Source: Roseovarius litorisediminis
Lineage (GTDB): Bacteria > Pseudomonadota > Alphaproteobacteria > Rhodobacterales > Rhodobacteraceae
Direction: 5' to 3'
DNA length: 64,000 nt
NCBI RefSeq assembly: GCF_900172295.1
Contig: NZ_FWFL01000012.1
Coordinates: forward strand, 1-64,000
The notes under the pieces were generated by a model. It saw nothing but the letters and a program-made list of their open reading frames with translations. It ran no database searches and was not told the DNA's origin. The position numbers were made by a program, and so were the translations under genes. The number at the start of each line of letters is the position of its first letter. Within the stretch, counting starts at the first letter, position 1. Shown here piece after piece: positions 32,657-41,414 of this stretch.

Positions 32657-32753
32657 GGGTCTTCTCCGACGTTTCATTTGCCCCCTATATGGGCTGCAAA
32701 AGGACACATCACAAGGTTGACTTCCCCCCTTTGCCAGAGGCACAGAGACGCAT

Positions 32754-33641
32754 ATGCAAGCCATGATCCCCTTCCCCGACATCTCACCCGAGATTTTCAC
32801 CATTTCCCTGTTCGGGATCGAATTCGCGCTGCGCTGGTATGCGCTGTCTTATATCGCGGGCATCCTGATTGGGTGGCGTGTGGTCGTGGCCACGGTCAGG
32901 CGTGTGCATCTTTGGCGAAATGAAACCGCCCCGATGGTGCCTGCACAGGTTGAAGACTTGCTGACATGGGTGATTCTTGGGGTGGTTTTGGGTGGTCGGC
33001 TGGGTTTTGTGCTGTTCTACAAACCGTTGCACTACCTGCAAAACCCCGGCGAAATTCTGACGGTCTGGCAAGGGGGCATGTCATTTCATGGCGGTCTTCT
33101 GGGGGTGGTCGTGGCCTGTATCGTTTATTCGCGACGGCAGGGTATCCCTTGGCTATCGGTGGCCGATGTATTGTGCATGGTGGCCCCCATAGGTCTGTTT
33201 CTGGGCCGGGTTGCCAACTTTATCAATGCCGAGCTTTGGGGCCGCCCCACCGACCTGCCCTGGGGTGTGGTCTTTCCCGGCGCTTACGCACAAGACTGCC
33301 CCGATGTTATCGGGGCTTGTGCCCGCCACCCTTCGCAGCTTTATGAGGCAGCACTTGAGGGGCTGATTCTTGGCGCGGCGCTGATCTATCTGGCCTACCG
33401 GCGCGGGGCTCTGAAATGGCCAGGACGGATCACCGGTGTGTTTTTCGCAGGCTACGGACTGTCCCGCTTTGTTGTCGAATTTGCTCGTCAGGCCGATTAC
33501 CAGTTTATCACGCCCGACAATCCGATGGGCTATGTCCTGCATAGCGGCGGCTATGGCCTGAGCATGGGACAGATGTTGTCGCTGCCGATGATCGCCTTCG
33601 GCGTCGGGATGGTTCTTTATGCGAACCGGCGCGGCGAATGA
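32754..33641 (+). CDS. lgt: Prolipoprotein diacylglyceryl transferase
   Basis: The 295-residue inner-membrane enzyme moves diacylglycerol from phosphatidylglycerol onto the lipobox cysteine of prolipoproteins. It has about seven hydrophobic segments, the conserved [10 protein letters not shown], the glycine-rich [10 protein letters not shown], and the Lgt signature [24 protein letters not shown]. The HPSQLYEA motif and a C-terminal conserved region ([12 protein letters not shown]) are also present. It overlaps the next gene by four bases. Confidence 0.96.
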   Translation: MQAMIPFPDISPEIFTISLFGIEFALRWYALSYIAGILIGWRVVVATVRRVHLWRNETAPMVPAQVEDLLTWVILGVVLGGRLGFVLFYKPLHYLQNPGEILTVWQGGMSFHGGLLGVVVACIVYSRRQGIPWLSVADVLCMVAPIGLFLGRVANFINAELWGRPTDLPWGVVFPGAYAQDCPDVIGACARHPSQLYEAALEGLILGAALIYLAYRRGALKWPGRITGVFFAGYGLSRFVVEFARQADYQFITPDNPMGYVLHSGGYGLSMGQMLSLPMIAFGVGMVLYANRRGE

Positions 33642-34699
33642 CGGACCTTCGGGACCTTCTGATTTCCCGAATCCGGGCTGACGGGCCGATCACACTGGCC
33701 GAATATATGGCCACCTGCCTTATGCATCCCGACCACGGCTACTATGCCACCCGGGACCCGCTGGGGGCAGCCGGAGATTTCATCACAGCGCCGGAAATCA
33801 GCCAGATGTTTGGTGAATTGATTGGCCTCAGCCTTGCACAAAGCTGGCTGGATCAGGGGGCGCCTGTGCCCTTTGTGCTGGCCGAAGCCGGACCGGGGCG
33901 TGGTACGCTGATGGCTGATATCCTGCGGGCCACCCGGGCCGTGGCAGGCTTTCACGACGCCCTGCAACTGCACCTGATTGAAACCTCTGCCACCCTGCGT
34001 AAGATACAGCACCAGACCCTTTGCCGGGATGACATCATCTGGCACGACAGGGCGGATACCCTGCCTGCCCTGCCTCTTTTCATTGTCGCCAACGAGTTTT
34101 TTGACGCCCTGCCGATCCGCCAGTTTCAACGCGAGGGCAATCAATGGCGTGAGCGCTGCATCGGCTTGCAGGACGGTCACCTGAGTTTTGGCCTGTCTGA
34201 CCTTCTGTCGCTGCCGCACCTAGACGACCGGCTGGAAGACACCGCTGAAGGGGATCTGGTGGAAGTCTGCACCGCCGCCACGGCAACAGCCACAACCATC
34301 GGCACTCATATTCAGACCCACGGCGGCATCGCCCTGATCATCGACTATGGCGACTGGCACGCCTTGGGGGATACGTTTCAGGCCCTGAGCCAGCACAAGA
34401 GTACCGATCCGCTGGCAAACCCTGGCCAGGCAGACCTGACCGCGCATGTGGATTTTGAAGCGCTGGCCCTTGCCACGCCGTCACGCTACAGCCGCCTGAC
34501 CCCACAGGGAGTGTTTCTGGAACGGCTGGGCATTACGCAACGCGCGCAGGCACTGGCCAAAAAACTGGATGGCAGGGCGTTGGAAAATCACATTGCCGCA
34601 CATCGGCGCTTGACCCACCCACAGGAAATGGGGACGCTCTTTAAGGTAGTTGCCTTTTATCCTGACGGAGCAGCCCCGCCACCCGGATTGGACCCATGA
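33638..34699 (+). CDS. MidA/NDUFAF7-like SAM-dependent methyltransferase
   Basis: The 353-residue protein carries the COG1565 hallmarks: [51 protein letters not shown] sequence in its first 70 residues, then the SAM motif [18 protein letters not shown] and the family segment [14 protein letters not shown]. The eukaryotic homologue, NDUFAF7, dimethylates an arginine of a complex I subunit during assembly. The bacterial target is not proven. It is sandwiched between lgt and pgeF with four-base overlaps on both sides. Confidence 0.88.
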   Translation: MTDLRDLLISRIRADGPITLAEYMATCLMHPDHGYYATRDPLGAAGDFITAPEISQMFGELIGLSLAQSWLDQGAPVPFVLAEAGPGRGTLMADILRATRAVAGFHDALQLHLIETSATLRKIQHQTLCRDDIIWHDRADTLPALPLFIVANEFFDALPIRQFQREGNQWRERCIGLQDGHLSFGLSDLLSLPHLDDRLEDTAEGDLVEVCTAATATATTIGTHIQTHGGIALIIDYGDWHALGDTFQALSQHKSTDPLANPGQADLTAHVDFEALALATPSRYSRLTPQGVFLERLGITQRAQALAKKLDGRALENHIAAHRRLTHPQEMGTLFKVVAFYPDGAAPPPGLDP

Positions 34700-35451
34700 C
34701 ACTTGAAATTCTGACCGCCGACAGCCTGATGCCGTTCCGCCACGGGTTCTTTACCCGCAAGGGCGGGGCGTCTTCAGGTGTGTTTGGCGGTCTGAATTGC
34801 GGTCAGGGATCATCTGATCAATCCGAGATCGTCACTATCAACCGCGCTCGGGTTGCCAGGGCCATGCAGGTGGCCCCCGATCACCTGATCAGCGTCCATC
34901 AGGTGCATTCGCCTGACGTGCAGACCGTGACCGAGCCGACAACCGAACGCCCCCGTGCCGACGCAATGGTTACAGCCACACCCGGACTGGCGCTTGCCAT
35001 CCTCACCGCTGATTGCCAGCCGGTTCTTTTTGCCGATGCCAAAGCGCAGGTCGTCGGCGCCGCCCATGCCGGATGGCGGGGCGCACTGGATGGCGTGCTG
35101 GAGGCCACAATTGATGCAATGCAAGCTCTTGGCGCCGAACGCAAAAACATCCACGCGGTGATCGGTCCCTCGATCAGCCAAACGGCTTACGAAGTCGGCC
35201 CCGAGTTTCTTGAGGACTTTATGGCAGACGATCCTGACAACACCCGTTTTTTCGCCAATGGCGACGGGAATCGGTATCAGTTTGACCTGCCGGGATATGG
35301 TCTGAAACGACTGCGCCGCGCCGGGATCGGCAGCGCCGAATGGACGCGGCATTGCACCTATTCCGACCCGGAACGGTTTTATTCCTACCGGCGCGCCACC
35401 CATGCAGGAGAGGCGGATTATGGGCGCCTGATTTCTGTGATCCGTATCTGA
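34696..35451 (+). CDS. pgeF: Peptidoglycan editing factor PgeF / laccase-domain (YfiH) protein
   Basis: A 251-residue protein with the DUF152 pattern: HGFFTRKGGASSGVFGGLNCG near the N-terminus, LTADCQPVLFADAK, VVGAAHAGWRGALDGVLEATIDAM, and VIGPSISQTAYEVGPEF. The conserved Cys and His residues form the zinc/active site of YfiH, which removes misincorporated amino acids from peptidoglycan precursors and also acts on purine nucleosides. It is the third gene of the overlapping lgt operon. Confidence 0.93.
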   Translation: MTLEILTADSLMPFRHGFFTRKGGASSGVFGGLNCGQGSSDQSEIVTINRARVARAMQVAPDHLISVHQVHSPDVQTVTEPTTERPRADAMVTATPGLALAILTADCQPVLFADAKAQVVGAAHAGWRGALDGVLEATIDAMQALGAERKNIHAVIGPSISQTAYEVGPEFLEDFMADDPDNTRFFANGDGNRYQFDLPGYGLKRLRRAGIGSAEWTRHCTYSDPERFYSYRRATHAGEADYGRLISVIRI

Positions 35452-35732
35452 ATGCGGCAAGAAGACGACGGTTTTTCCTACCCACAGCCTCAATTCAACA
35501 AAGACAGCTAAAGCCGAACCAAAATCTTTACGCGAATTTTTTTAAATTTCTCATATATTTTAATAACTTAATGAAACTTCAGACTCTCACCATAATTCAC
35601 CCGAATGGCTGCGGCACTTTATTTCACCTTGTTTCAAATGGACAAAACAAGGCCCTAAAGCAACGCCATACTGGATATCAGGCCAAACTGAAAACCGGCC
35701 CCAGAAGACAAAACTTACGAGAGGACGGTAAG
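35452..35732. other. AT-rich gap upstream of a small ORF
   Basis: The stretch contains an AT-rich segment around 35535-35580 and a perfect hairpin CTTGTTT/AAACAAG at 35628-35651. No gene beyond the flanking ones is supportable. It probably holds the promoter of the small ORF that follows, but no consensus boxes were assigned. Confidence 0.4.
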
Positions 35733-35870
35733 ATGCAAAGGCGTTGGATGAAAACCATAGTTGACACCAGCAAGCAGCAATCACCCGTGCTGCCCTATCA
35801 CCGATCACTTCGACTGACGCATGAATTTGCCCTGGTCAGAACATCGTTTCCAAAGGTCTGTTCCGCGTAA
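35733..35870 (+). CDS. Small basic protein, 45 residues
   Basis: The ORF encodes MQRRWMKTIVDTSKQQSPVL and continues through PYHRSLRLTHEF to SFPKVCSA. GAGGACGGTAAG gives a well-placed ribosome-binding site. The start WMKTIV-x-TSK...PVLPYHR resembles small, basic, uncharacterised proteins that I recall in many roseobacter genomes, but I cannot confirm this here. It is soluble, rich in Arg/Lys/Ser, and followed at about 55 bases by a hairpin. Function unknown. Confidence 0.55.
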   Translation: MQRRWMKTIVDTSKQQSPVLPYHRSLRLTHEFALVRTSFPKVCSA

Positions 35871-35926
35871 AGGTAGCCTACATTGGTATTGTTGATTAGT
35901 TGATTTAAGTACTAGTTCATAAAAAC

Positions 35927-35952
35927 GGGCCGCTTCTGAAATGAGGCGGCCC
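35927..35952. terminator. GC hairpin after the small ORF
   Basis: GGGCCGC (35927-35933) and GCGGCCC (35946-35952) form a perfect 7-bp stem. AAAAAC precedes it, so the T-run is on the minus strand and the plus strand has only a weak AT tail. It probably ends the small ORF's transcript. Confidence 0.5.
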
Positions 35953-36077
35953 AATTTGATTCGGCTGAATTTGACCGGATTGTGGCGTTGCGTTCCTGTT
36001 CGGGCAACAAAGCCAGAAGACTACCCGGGATTACCCTCATGTTAACGACAATTTCTTTAAAAACTTGACTAATATCA

Positions 36078-36173
36078 TGGATTTATGCCAATTTGTTTTC
36101 AGTAAAATGTTAATAGTAATTGTCCTTCTGTCGTTGTCGGTGGGGGCCGGCGCGGTTGTGACAACCTGGTAAA
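36078..36173 (+). CDS. Possible 31-residue hydrophobic peptide
   Basis: An ORF from ATG 36078 encodes MDLCQFVFSKMLIVIVLLSL followed by SVGAGAVVTTW, a single membrane-helix peptide ending 11 bases before the Hint-protein ATG. It has no clear ribosome-binding site. It may be a leader or chance. The remaining sequence in 35871-36184 has no other supportable gene. Confidence 0.25.
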
Positions 36174-36184
36174 GGTGACACAGC

Positions 36185-36979
36185 ATGACGACCCCTATGA
36201 TGACGTCCAGAGCGTCAAGCCTTATTCAATCACAGGCAAATAGATCACATTACAACCAAACTTCACTCGCAGCGAACCCGCGAAAATCGCTGGTTATGCG
36301 AAAATACCAGATTTCCTACCTGAAACCTGATGGCAGCATCGCCCAATCGGAAAACATCGGGCCTGCCACCCCTGCATTTGAAGCCGCGTTTTCCGCCTTT
36401 GCCCGTGGCACACTGATCCAGACGACCCAGGGCCCCATCGCGGTTGAAGACCTGGTGCCCGGCATGAAAATTTTGTCCTCAACACGCACGCCCTCCCGGC
36501 TGCTTTGGATCGGCTCGATGGCGCTGATACCCAACGCCCGCAATCCCTTGCAAAACCAGGCAAAGCTGACTCGTTTCATGGCCGACTCGCTTGGCATGGG
36601 CCGACCGATTTCAGATTTCATGGCGGGCCCCAGCGCCCGTATTCTGACACGCCCGTCCGACATGCGCTGCGTAGAAGGTGACGGTCGCATTCTTGTCCCT
36701 GCCCGCGATTTGGCGGATGGCATGAATATCATCGAACTCTCACCGCCACGGCCCGTAACCGCTTATCACCTGTGCCTGCAGCGACACGCCACTGTGTCAG
36801 CAGCCGGGTTCGATGTTGAAACCTTCCATCCGGGTCACGGCTTTGAACGAAATATGGGGCACAACATGCTGTCGCTGTTTCTGTCGTTCTTTCCGCATGT
36901 CAAAGAGCCCCGGGATTTCGGCAGTCTGTCGCATCCACGTCGGCCGCTGATTTCCCCGTCGGGAACAGAACTGCCTTAA
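36185..36979 (+). CDS. Hint-domain (Hint_2) protein
   Basis: The 264-residue protein has an N-terminal stretch of about 75 residues, then the Hint fold: FARGTLIQTTQGPIAVEDLVPGMKIL, PSRLLWIGSM, NQAKLTRFMADSLGMGRPISDFMAGPSARIL, and YHLCLQRHATVSAAGFDVETFHPG. Hint_2 proteins are abundant in Rhodobacteraceae and often occur in secreted or surface proteins, but function is unknown. The usual first cysteine of a Hint domain (CF-x-x-GT) is alanine here (AFARGT), so self-cleavage is unlikely. AAGGTGA lies upstream of the ATG. It ends three bases before the convergent lrp gene. Confidence 0.82.
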   Translation: MTTPMMTSRASSLIQSQANRSHYNQTSLAANPRKSLVMRKYQISYLKPDGSIAQSENIGPATPAFEAAFSAFARGTLIQTTQGPIAVEDLVPGMKILSSTRTPSRLLWIGSMALIPNARNPLQNQAKLTRFMADSLGMGRPISDFMAGPSARILTRPSDMRCVEGDGRILVPARDLADGMNIIELSPPRPVTAYHLCLQRHATVSAAGFDVETFHPGHGFERNMGHNMLSLFLSFFPHVKEPRDFGSLSHPRRPLISPSGTELP

Positions 36980-36982
36980 ACC

Positions 36983-37483
36983 TCAGGCCGACTTGTTCAG
37001 TCGCGCTTCGAGAACTTCAAACGGAACGCCGGGATCGTCCTTGGCGCCGCGGATCACCAACGAGGTTTTGACACTGCCGACATTGTCGGCAGCTGTCAGT
37101 TCTTCCGTCAGAAACCGTTGGAAAGTGCTGAGGTCAGGGGCCACGCATTTCAGGATGAAATCGACCTCGCCGTTCAGCATATGACACTCGCGCACCAGCG
37201 GCCAGGCGCGGCATCGCGCCTCAAACGCGCTCAGATCTGCCTCGGCCTGACTTTGCAATCCGACCATGGCGAAAACCTGAACCTCGAATCCCAGTTCGCG
37301 GGCGTCCACTTCGGCGTGGTAGCCCCGGATAAAACCCGATTCTTCCAGCGTACGCACCCGGCGCAGGCAGGGCGGCGCCGAAATGCCCACACGCTTGGCA
37401 AGCTCGACGTTGGTCATGCGACCATCGGCCTGCAACTCGGCCAGAATTTTACGATCAATCTCGTCAAGGCGGGTTGCCGACAT
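36983..37483 (-). CDS. Lrp/AsnC-family transcriptional regulator
   Basis: A 166-residue regulator. The N-terminal HTH is at residues ~5-60 (LDEIDRKILAELQADGRMTNVELAKRVGISAPPCLRRVRTLEESGFIRGYHAEVD), followed by an RAM ligand domain (FEVQVFAMVGLQSQAEADLSAFE, VRECHMLNGEVDFILKCVAPDLSTFQRFL). This family controls amino-acid metabolism genes. It points away from trxB, with the TPR and surface-protein genes between them. Target genes are not evident. Confidence 0.93.
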   Translation of the reverse strand: MSATRLDEIDRKILAELQADGRMTNVELAKRVGISAPPCLRRVRTLEESGFIRGYHAEVDARELGFEVQVFAMVGLQSQAEADLSAFEARCRAWPLVRECHMLNGEVDFILKCVAPDLSTFQRFLTEELTAADNVGSVKTSLVIRGAKDDPGVPFEVLEARLNKSA

Positions 37484-37646
37484 GCTGCTCCCTCATGGAA
37501 AATTTTCAGTTTGTTATAGCACCTGCGCCAGTTTGAGCAATTATATTTCAATGCCGAGCAATATTATTGAATGTTGGAAACTCAGCCCCCGGCAACCTTC
37601 TTAAATGCCGCGTAAATTTCCAGTAACAACTGAGAAACCACACCAA

Positions 37647-39752
37647 CTATTGCAATTGCTCACGTAACCGCTTTGCTTTGGCCGCCGCCGCATGGTTGGC
37701 CGGTGCAACTTTTGCAAATCGGTTAAGAAGCTCAAGGCTTCTTTCTTTGGCACCAACCTCGGCCTCCACAACAGCAAGGTGAAACAGAATATCCGGATTC
37801 TGAGATCCAGATCGGCGATTCGCTTCTCGCAGCGGTATCGCTGCAAGATTTGGGTCCCCGTTCAGGTAGTGAAGCCATCCGATGTTGTCGAGGATGCTGG
37901 CGTTTCCCGGTTGCAGGGCGTCGGCTGTATTTGCGAGATCAAGTGCCTCTTCCAGACTGATTTCGCGCTGAATAAAAACCCAAGCCAGTTGATTGTACCC
38001 AATATATGACTTTGGAAAAAGAACGATAAATCTGCGCAAAGCATCTTCAGCTATATCTGCCTTGCCAAGAGTGTCCGCGAGCACACCAATTTTCAGCAAC
38101 GCACCTCCGTCTTCGACGATTTCAACCGCTTTTCTGTAACTATCAAGAGCTTCAGGCATTCTGCCGAATTTCAATTCCACTTCACCTAGTAGAATATGTG
38201 CCGAATAATACTGTGGAGCTTCGGAAGAAGCCGCCAGAAGTTTTGATCGGGCACTCTGCATTTCTTCCAGTCTGATGTCGGCAATTGCCGCAAAATATCG
38301 CAACTGCTGAACAACAGAACTTTCCAGAACCTCATTAAATTCAGCACGCGCCGTAAGATCGTATTCGCGCAACAACCACAGCATACCCAGTGCAGCCTTC
38401 GAACGATTTCGGGCATCCGACAAGACAGCCCAGTCGCTTGATGGCACCCCTTTAAACGATACCCCTGGAAGCAGACCATCAGCGCGAATTGCCGCCGAGG
38501 CCGCAGCGGCCGCACCCTGAGATGAAGCGGCGGCTAGAGCATCAAACCAGGCCAACGGCGCGTTCAAACTCTCTTCTGCGTTGATCGTCGCTCTTGTTTC
38601 AGGGCTTATGGGGACACCCAGGGCAACCGAAAGGGCGGCTTCTGCCATCGCATTCGCCGGTGTCTGCGTTCCCGAGGACGCTCGAATAGTTTCGAACTGG
38701 TTCAATGCAGATTGCAGGTCGCCGCTCATGGCAAGTGCAAGTGCCTTTTGGACACTCGCCTTGTGGTTTTCAAGTCCATTCAGCGCTACGCGTGGCCGGT
38801 TCATCATAAGGTTGATTTCGGCTTTTACTGTCTCGGGTCCGACAAGAACCGACGCGTAACGTTTCGCAGTTTCAAGTGCCGCTTCAAACCTGTTCTGGGC
38901 CAGCTGCATTCGGATCAGATAGGCAGCAGCCCGCCCCTCGCCAGCGTTTGATTTCAGACAACGACCGATAAGTTTTTCAGCCTCGGAAAAGCGCTGCGAT
39001 GCCTCGTTAACCTGCGCCAGGGCGATTAGAGAAACGCAATCGTTCGCATCAAGTTCAAGGGCCTCTTCAAGCGCTTGTGCTGCTAGTTGAATGCGGTCCC
39101 GGGCGAATTCGGCCAAACCAAGGTTTCGAAGATAAATGGGGGACTCGGGCGCGTAGCGAACGGCCTCAACAAAGCTTTTTCGCGCGGCTTCCATGTTATT
39201 CAGCCGACCCTCGATCGTGCCAAGCAAATTGTGGGCGTAGGCGTGTTTGGGATCACGCTTCAGGGCCTGCTTTGCCTGTCGTGCAGCCTCATCCGTGTTT
39301 CCACTGCGCAACGCCAGCATTGCAGCGGCCAAATGGGGTAATGGGCTTGTTTCAAAAACATCAGCCGCTGCATCAAGCGCAAGCACTTCCCGGGCCTCAT
39401 CCAGAGCCCCGGTAGCCGCAAGCGCCAAGGCATGCATCCAAAGCAATTTCTGATCATCAGGCAAGTATTTACGCACTTCCGGCGCGAGCTTCAGGATGCT
39501 GGCATAGTCGGCGCGAAGCGTTAGTTCTTCGTTCAGAATCGCGACAACTTCACTAAATTTCTTTTGCGCATTTTGTAATGCGAGTTGTTCCGGCAATTTT
39601 AAATAATCAAGAGAGCGGCCTTTTGTGCCCGGGTCCATCAGGTCCCTCGCCTCAAGATCGGGAAGAATATCGTCGGTCAGCGTTGCCGCCTGCGATGAAC
39701 TGGCGAAAAATCCAATGGCAGCAACAATTAGGGCAAGACGCGTGCGTTTCAT
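37647..39752 (-). CDS. Periplasmic TPR-repeat protein next to a VPLPA-CTERM surface protein
   Basis: The 701-residue protein has a signal peptide (about 1-23, ending SSSQA). Many tetratricopeptide-like helical pairs follow, for example AYAHNLLGTIEGRLNNMEAARKSFVEAVRYAPESPIYLRNLGLAEFARD and SYIGYNQLAWVFIQREISLEEALDLANTADALQPGNASILDNIGWLHYLNGD. TPR proteins accompany PEP-CTERM/exosortase systems (PrsT-type), usually as lipoproteins. Here no lipobox cysteine is seen. It lies 123 bases downstream of the VPLPA-CTERM gene on the same strand, with a hairpin between. It is probably a scaffold in export or surface display. The exact role is unknown. Confidence 0.8.
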   Translation of the reverse strand: MKRTRLALIVAAIGFFASSSQAATLTDDILPDLEARDLMDPGTKGRSLDYLKLPEQLALQNAQKKFSEVVAILNEELTLRADYASILKLAPEVRKYLPDDQKLLWMHALALAATGALDEAREVLALDAAADVFETSPLPHLAAAMLALRSGNTDEAARQAKQALKRDPKHAYAHNLLGTIEGRLNNMEAARKSFVEAVRYAPESPIYLRNLGLAEFARDRIQLAAQALEEALELDANDCVSLIALAQVNEASQRFSEAEKLIGRCLKSNAGEGRAAAYLIRMQLAQNRFEAALETAKRYASVLVGPETVKAEINLMMNRPRVALNGLENHKASVQKALALAMSGDLQSALNQFETIRASSGTQTPANAMAEAALSVALGVPISPETRATINAEESLNAPLAWFDALAAASSQGAAAAASAAIRADGLLPGVSFKGVPSSDWAVLSDARNRSKAALGMLWLLREYDLTARAEFNEVLESSVVQQLRYFAAIADIRLEEMQSARSKLLAASSEAPQYYSAHILLGEVELKFGRMPEALDSYRKAVEIVEDGGALLKIGVLADTLGKADIAEDALRRFIVLFPKSYIGYNQLAWVFIQREISLEEALDLANTADALQPGNASILDNIGWLHYLNGDPNLAAIPLREANRRSGSQNPDILFHLAVVEAEVGAKERSLELLNRFAKVAPANHAAAAKAKRLREQLQ

Positions 39753-39805
39753 ACTTTGGCACCTTTTAAACTAAAAGACCATTTTCTGCTGGTATGTAAA
39801 TACTA

Positions 39806-39827
39806 GGGCGCCGGAAACCCGGCGCCC
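39806..39827 (-). terminator. GC-rich hairpin between the surface-protein and TPR genes
   Basis: GGGCGCCGG (39806-39814) and CCGGCGCCC (39819-39827) form a perfect 9-bp stem with a 4-base loop. It lies about 50 bases after the end of the von Willebrand A gene on the minus strand. The following sequence (TAGTATTTAC) is a weak U-tract, so partial termination or processing is possible. Confidence 0.55.
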
Positions 39828-39875
39828 CAATTGAGCTTAGGCGTAACGCAAGTCTTGGCGTCACGGCATCAGGAC

Positions 39876-40928
39876 TCAGCTTTTGCGGCGCAGGCGAAGT
39901 GCACCAAATATACCCAAACCACTTAGCAAAAGAGGTAGACCTGCCGGAAGTGGAACGACGCCATTTTGTGTCCTGCCATTTACAGTCACAGTGTCCGAGG
40001 CCGTTGTGCCGTCAGAGAAGAAAGCCTGCACTGTCCAAGTGTTCGGACCGGCAGCGATGTTGAAAGGGCTGTCGACGGTAAAGGCGCCGATACCCGAGAT
40101 CGAGTTGGGATCGATCACTGTGCCGTCGGGCAAAGTGATGACGATCTTATCCACGCCGACAAGGCTGCCGCCAGTACCTTGGAAGAGCGCGATCAGGCCG
40201 CCAAGTCCGGTGGTTGTCAGGTCAACAAACGTACCATTACCGCTAGTCGCAATGGCTTGCATTGTAGCGATGCTGGCACCCGGCAGAGCCACTGAATGCA
40301 CGTTATCCACACCAGCAGCAACCGCCGCTGCTGCGTTGGTAGCTGGATTACCAGCCGTGAAACCGTCCGACAAAACGACCATCTGGGTCGAGCGGCCAGC
40401 GGTTGCATTGGCGCCAGTCAACTCTGCGGTCGCAGCGTCAATACCGGATCCAATGAAAGTACCGCCACCCGCTGACAATCCGTCGATTGCGGTTTTCAAC
40501 GCCGCGATGTTTGTCGCCGGAGTAAGCGGAGTCAGTGTTGTGACCGTGCTCGCGGAACTGTTAAACGCGATGATGGTCACCGACGAAGTCGCGGCAGGCA
40601 GCGCGTCGATCAGCGCCTTGGCCGCGTCTTTTTCCGCCTGAATGCCCGCACCAGATGTGGAGCCCGAAACGTCGATCACGATGGCGAGGTCAAGACCTGC
40701 CCCACCGGTTGTCCCGGTGCCGCTGGCGATACCAGTCGGTGTGATCGCAGTGCCCACTGGAGCCGTTGACCCATCTGGTGGAGACGTGAACGTTACGGTG
40801 CCGGCCGCACTCGCGACTGAAGCACCGAACATCCCGACAGAAAGCATGACTGCTGCAATAAAAGCCCATAGCCTGGACCAAAGTGGCAGTGGTGTTTTTC
40901 TGTCGGGAAAAGAAGAAGTGATTACCAT
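39876..40928 (-). CDS. Secreted von Willebrand A-domain protein with VPLPA-CTERM sorting signal
   Basis: A 350-residue exported protein. A long-N-region signal peptide ends near residue 42 (ASVASAAG). The vWA domain has the MIDAS motif DVSGSTSG and AFNSSASTVTTLTPLTP, followed by GGGTFIGSGIDAATAEL and MVVLSDGF. A small beta domain follows (FTVDSPFNIAAGPNTWTVQAFFSDG). The C-terminus is VVPLPAGLPLLLSGLGIFGALRLRRKS, a VPLPA motif, hydrophobic helix and basic tail, which is the VPLPA-CTERM signal used in roseobacters for sorting by an exosortase-type enzyme. It probably resides at the cell surface. No exosortase is in the window. Composition is rich in Gly, Thr and Ala. GGGA lies upstream of the ATG. 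Confidence 0.88.
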   Translation of the reverse strand: MVITSSFPDRKTPLPLWSRLWAFIAAVMLSVGMFGASVASAAGTVTFTSPPDGSTAPVGTAITPTGIASGTGTTGGAGLDLAIVIDVSGSTSGAGIQAEKDAAKALIDALPAATSSVTIIAFNSSASTVTTLTPLTPATNIAALKTAIDGLSAGGGTFIGSGIDAATAELTGANATAGRSTQMVVLSDGFTAGNPATNAAAAVAAGVDNVHSVALPGASIATMQAIATSGNGTFVDLTTTGLGGLIALFQGTGGSLVGVDKIVITLPDGTVIDPNSISGIGAFTVDSPFNIAAGPNTWTVQAFFSDGTTASDTVTVNGRTQNGVVPLPAGLPLLLSGLGIFGALRLRRKS

Positions 40929-41414
40929 GGTAATTCCCTTTCCCAGAACACAAAAAAACGTTAAGCCGCGACTTCTAAAAAGTGATATCGCAAAATGTGT
41001 CGCGATATACGCTCCGGGGTTTACCGAACAAGCGCAGCACCCTCAGATGCTACGAACTTAACCCCTTGATATTAACACATCTTTCAAGATCACGCAATCG
41101 TTACCGGTTTACAATGTGACCTCAATGTGGCGAAAATGTGTTTTTTACTTCACGTCGAAAACTCTTGGCATGCCCGGTAGGTCTTGGCATATCGCAAACA
41201 GAAGACCACGCGACACCACACCCGAATTTCCCGCATGGAGTGACTGAAATCCACTCCACTCTCTCGCATCTCTCACGAAATGTTGATTTGGCAGTCACAG
41301 GAACCACAAATTGCAGTGGTTTTCCAATAAAGGTGGCTAAACTTCTGCGCATGGCCTTTTGCCTTCTCTTTTCGGCGGCTATATCCACAAAAGTAAATTC
41401 AATGGAGTGCCCAA
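40929..41414. promoter_or_regulatory. 485-bp divergent control region between the surface-protein gene and trxB
   Basis: The gap holds a 7-bp palindrome (ATATCGC 40985-40991 with GCGATAT 41002-41008) and three phased direct repeats AATGTG with 11-bp spacing (ATGTG at 41114, 41125, 41136). These are candidate regulator sites for the divergent genes. No -10/-35 boxes were assigned with confidence and no further gene is supportable. Confidence 0.55.

Noticed and set aside
35340..35870. A 176-codon plus-strand frame ending at the same stop as the small basic protein
   Set aside because: Its first part overlaps pgeF in another frame. Only the last 45 codons have a ribosome-binding site, so only that part was kept.
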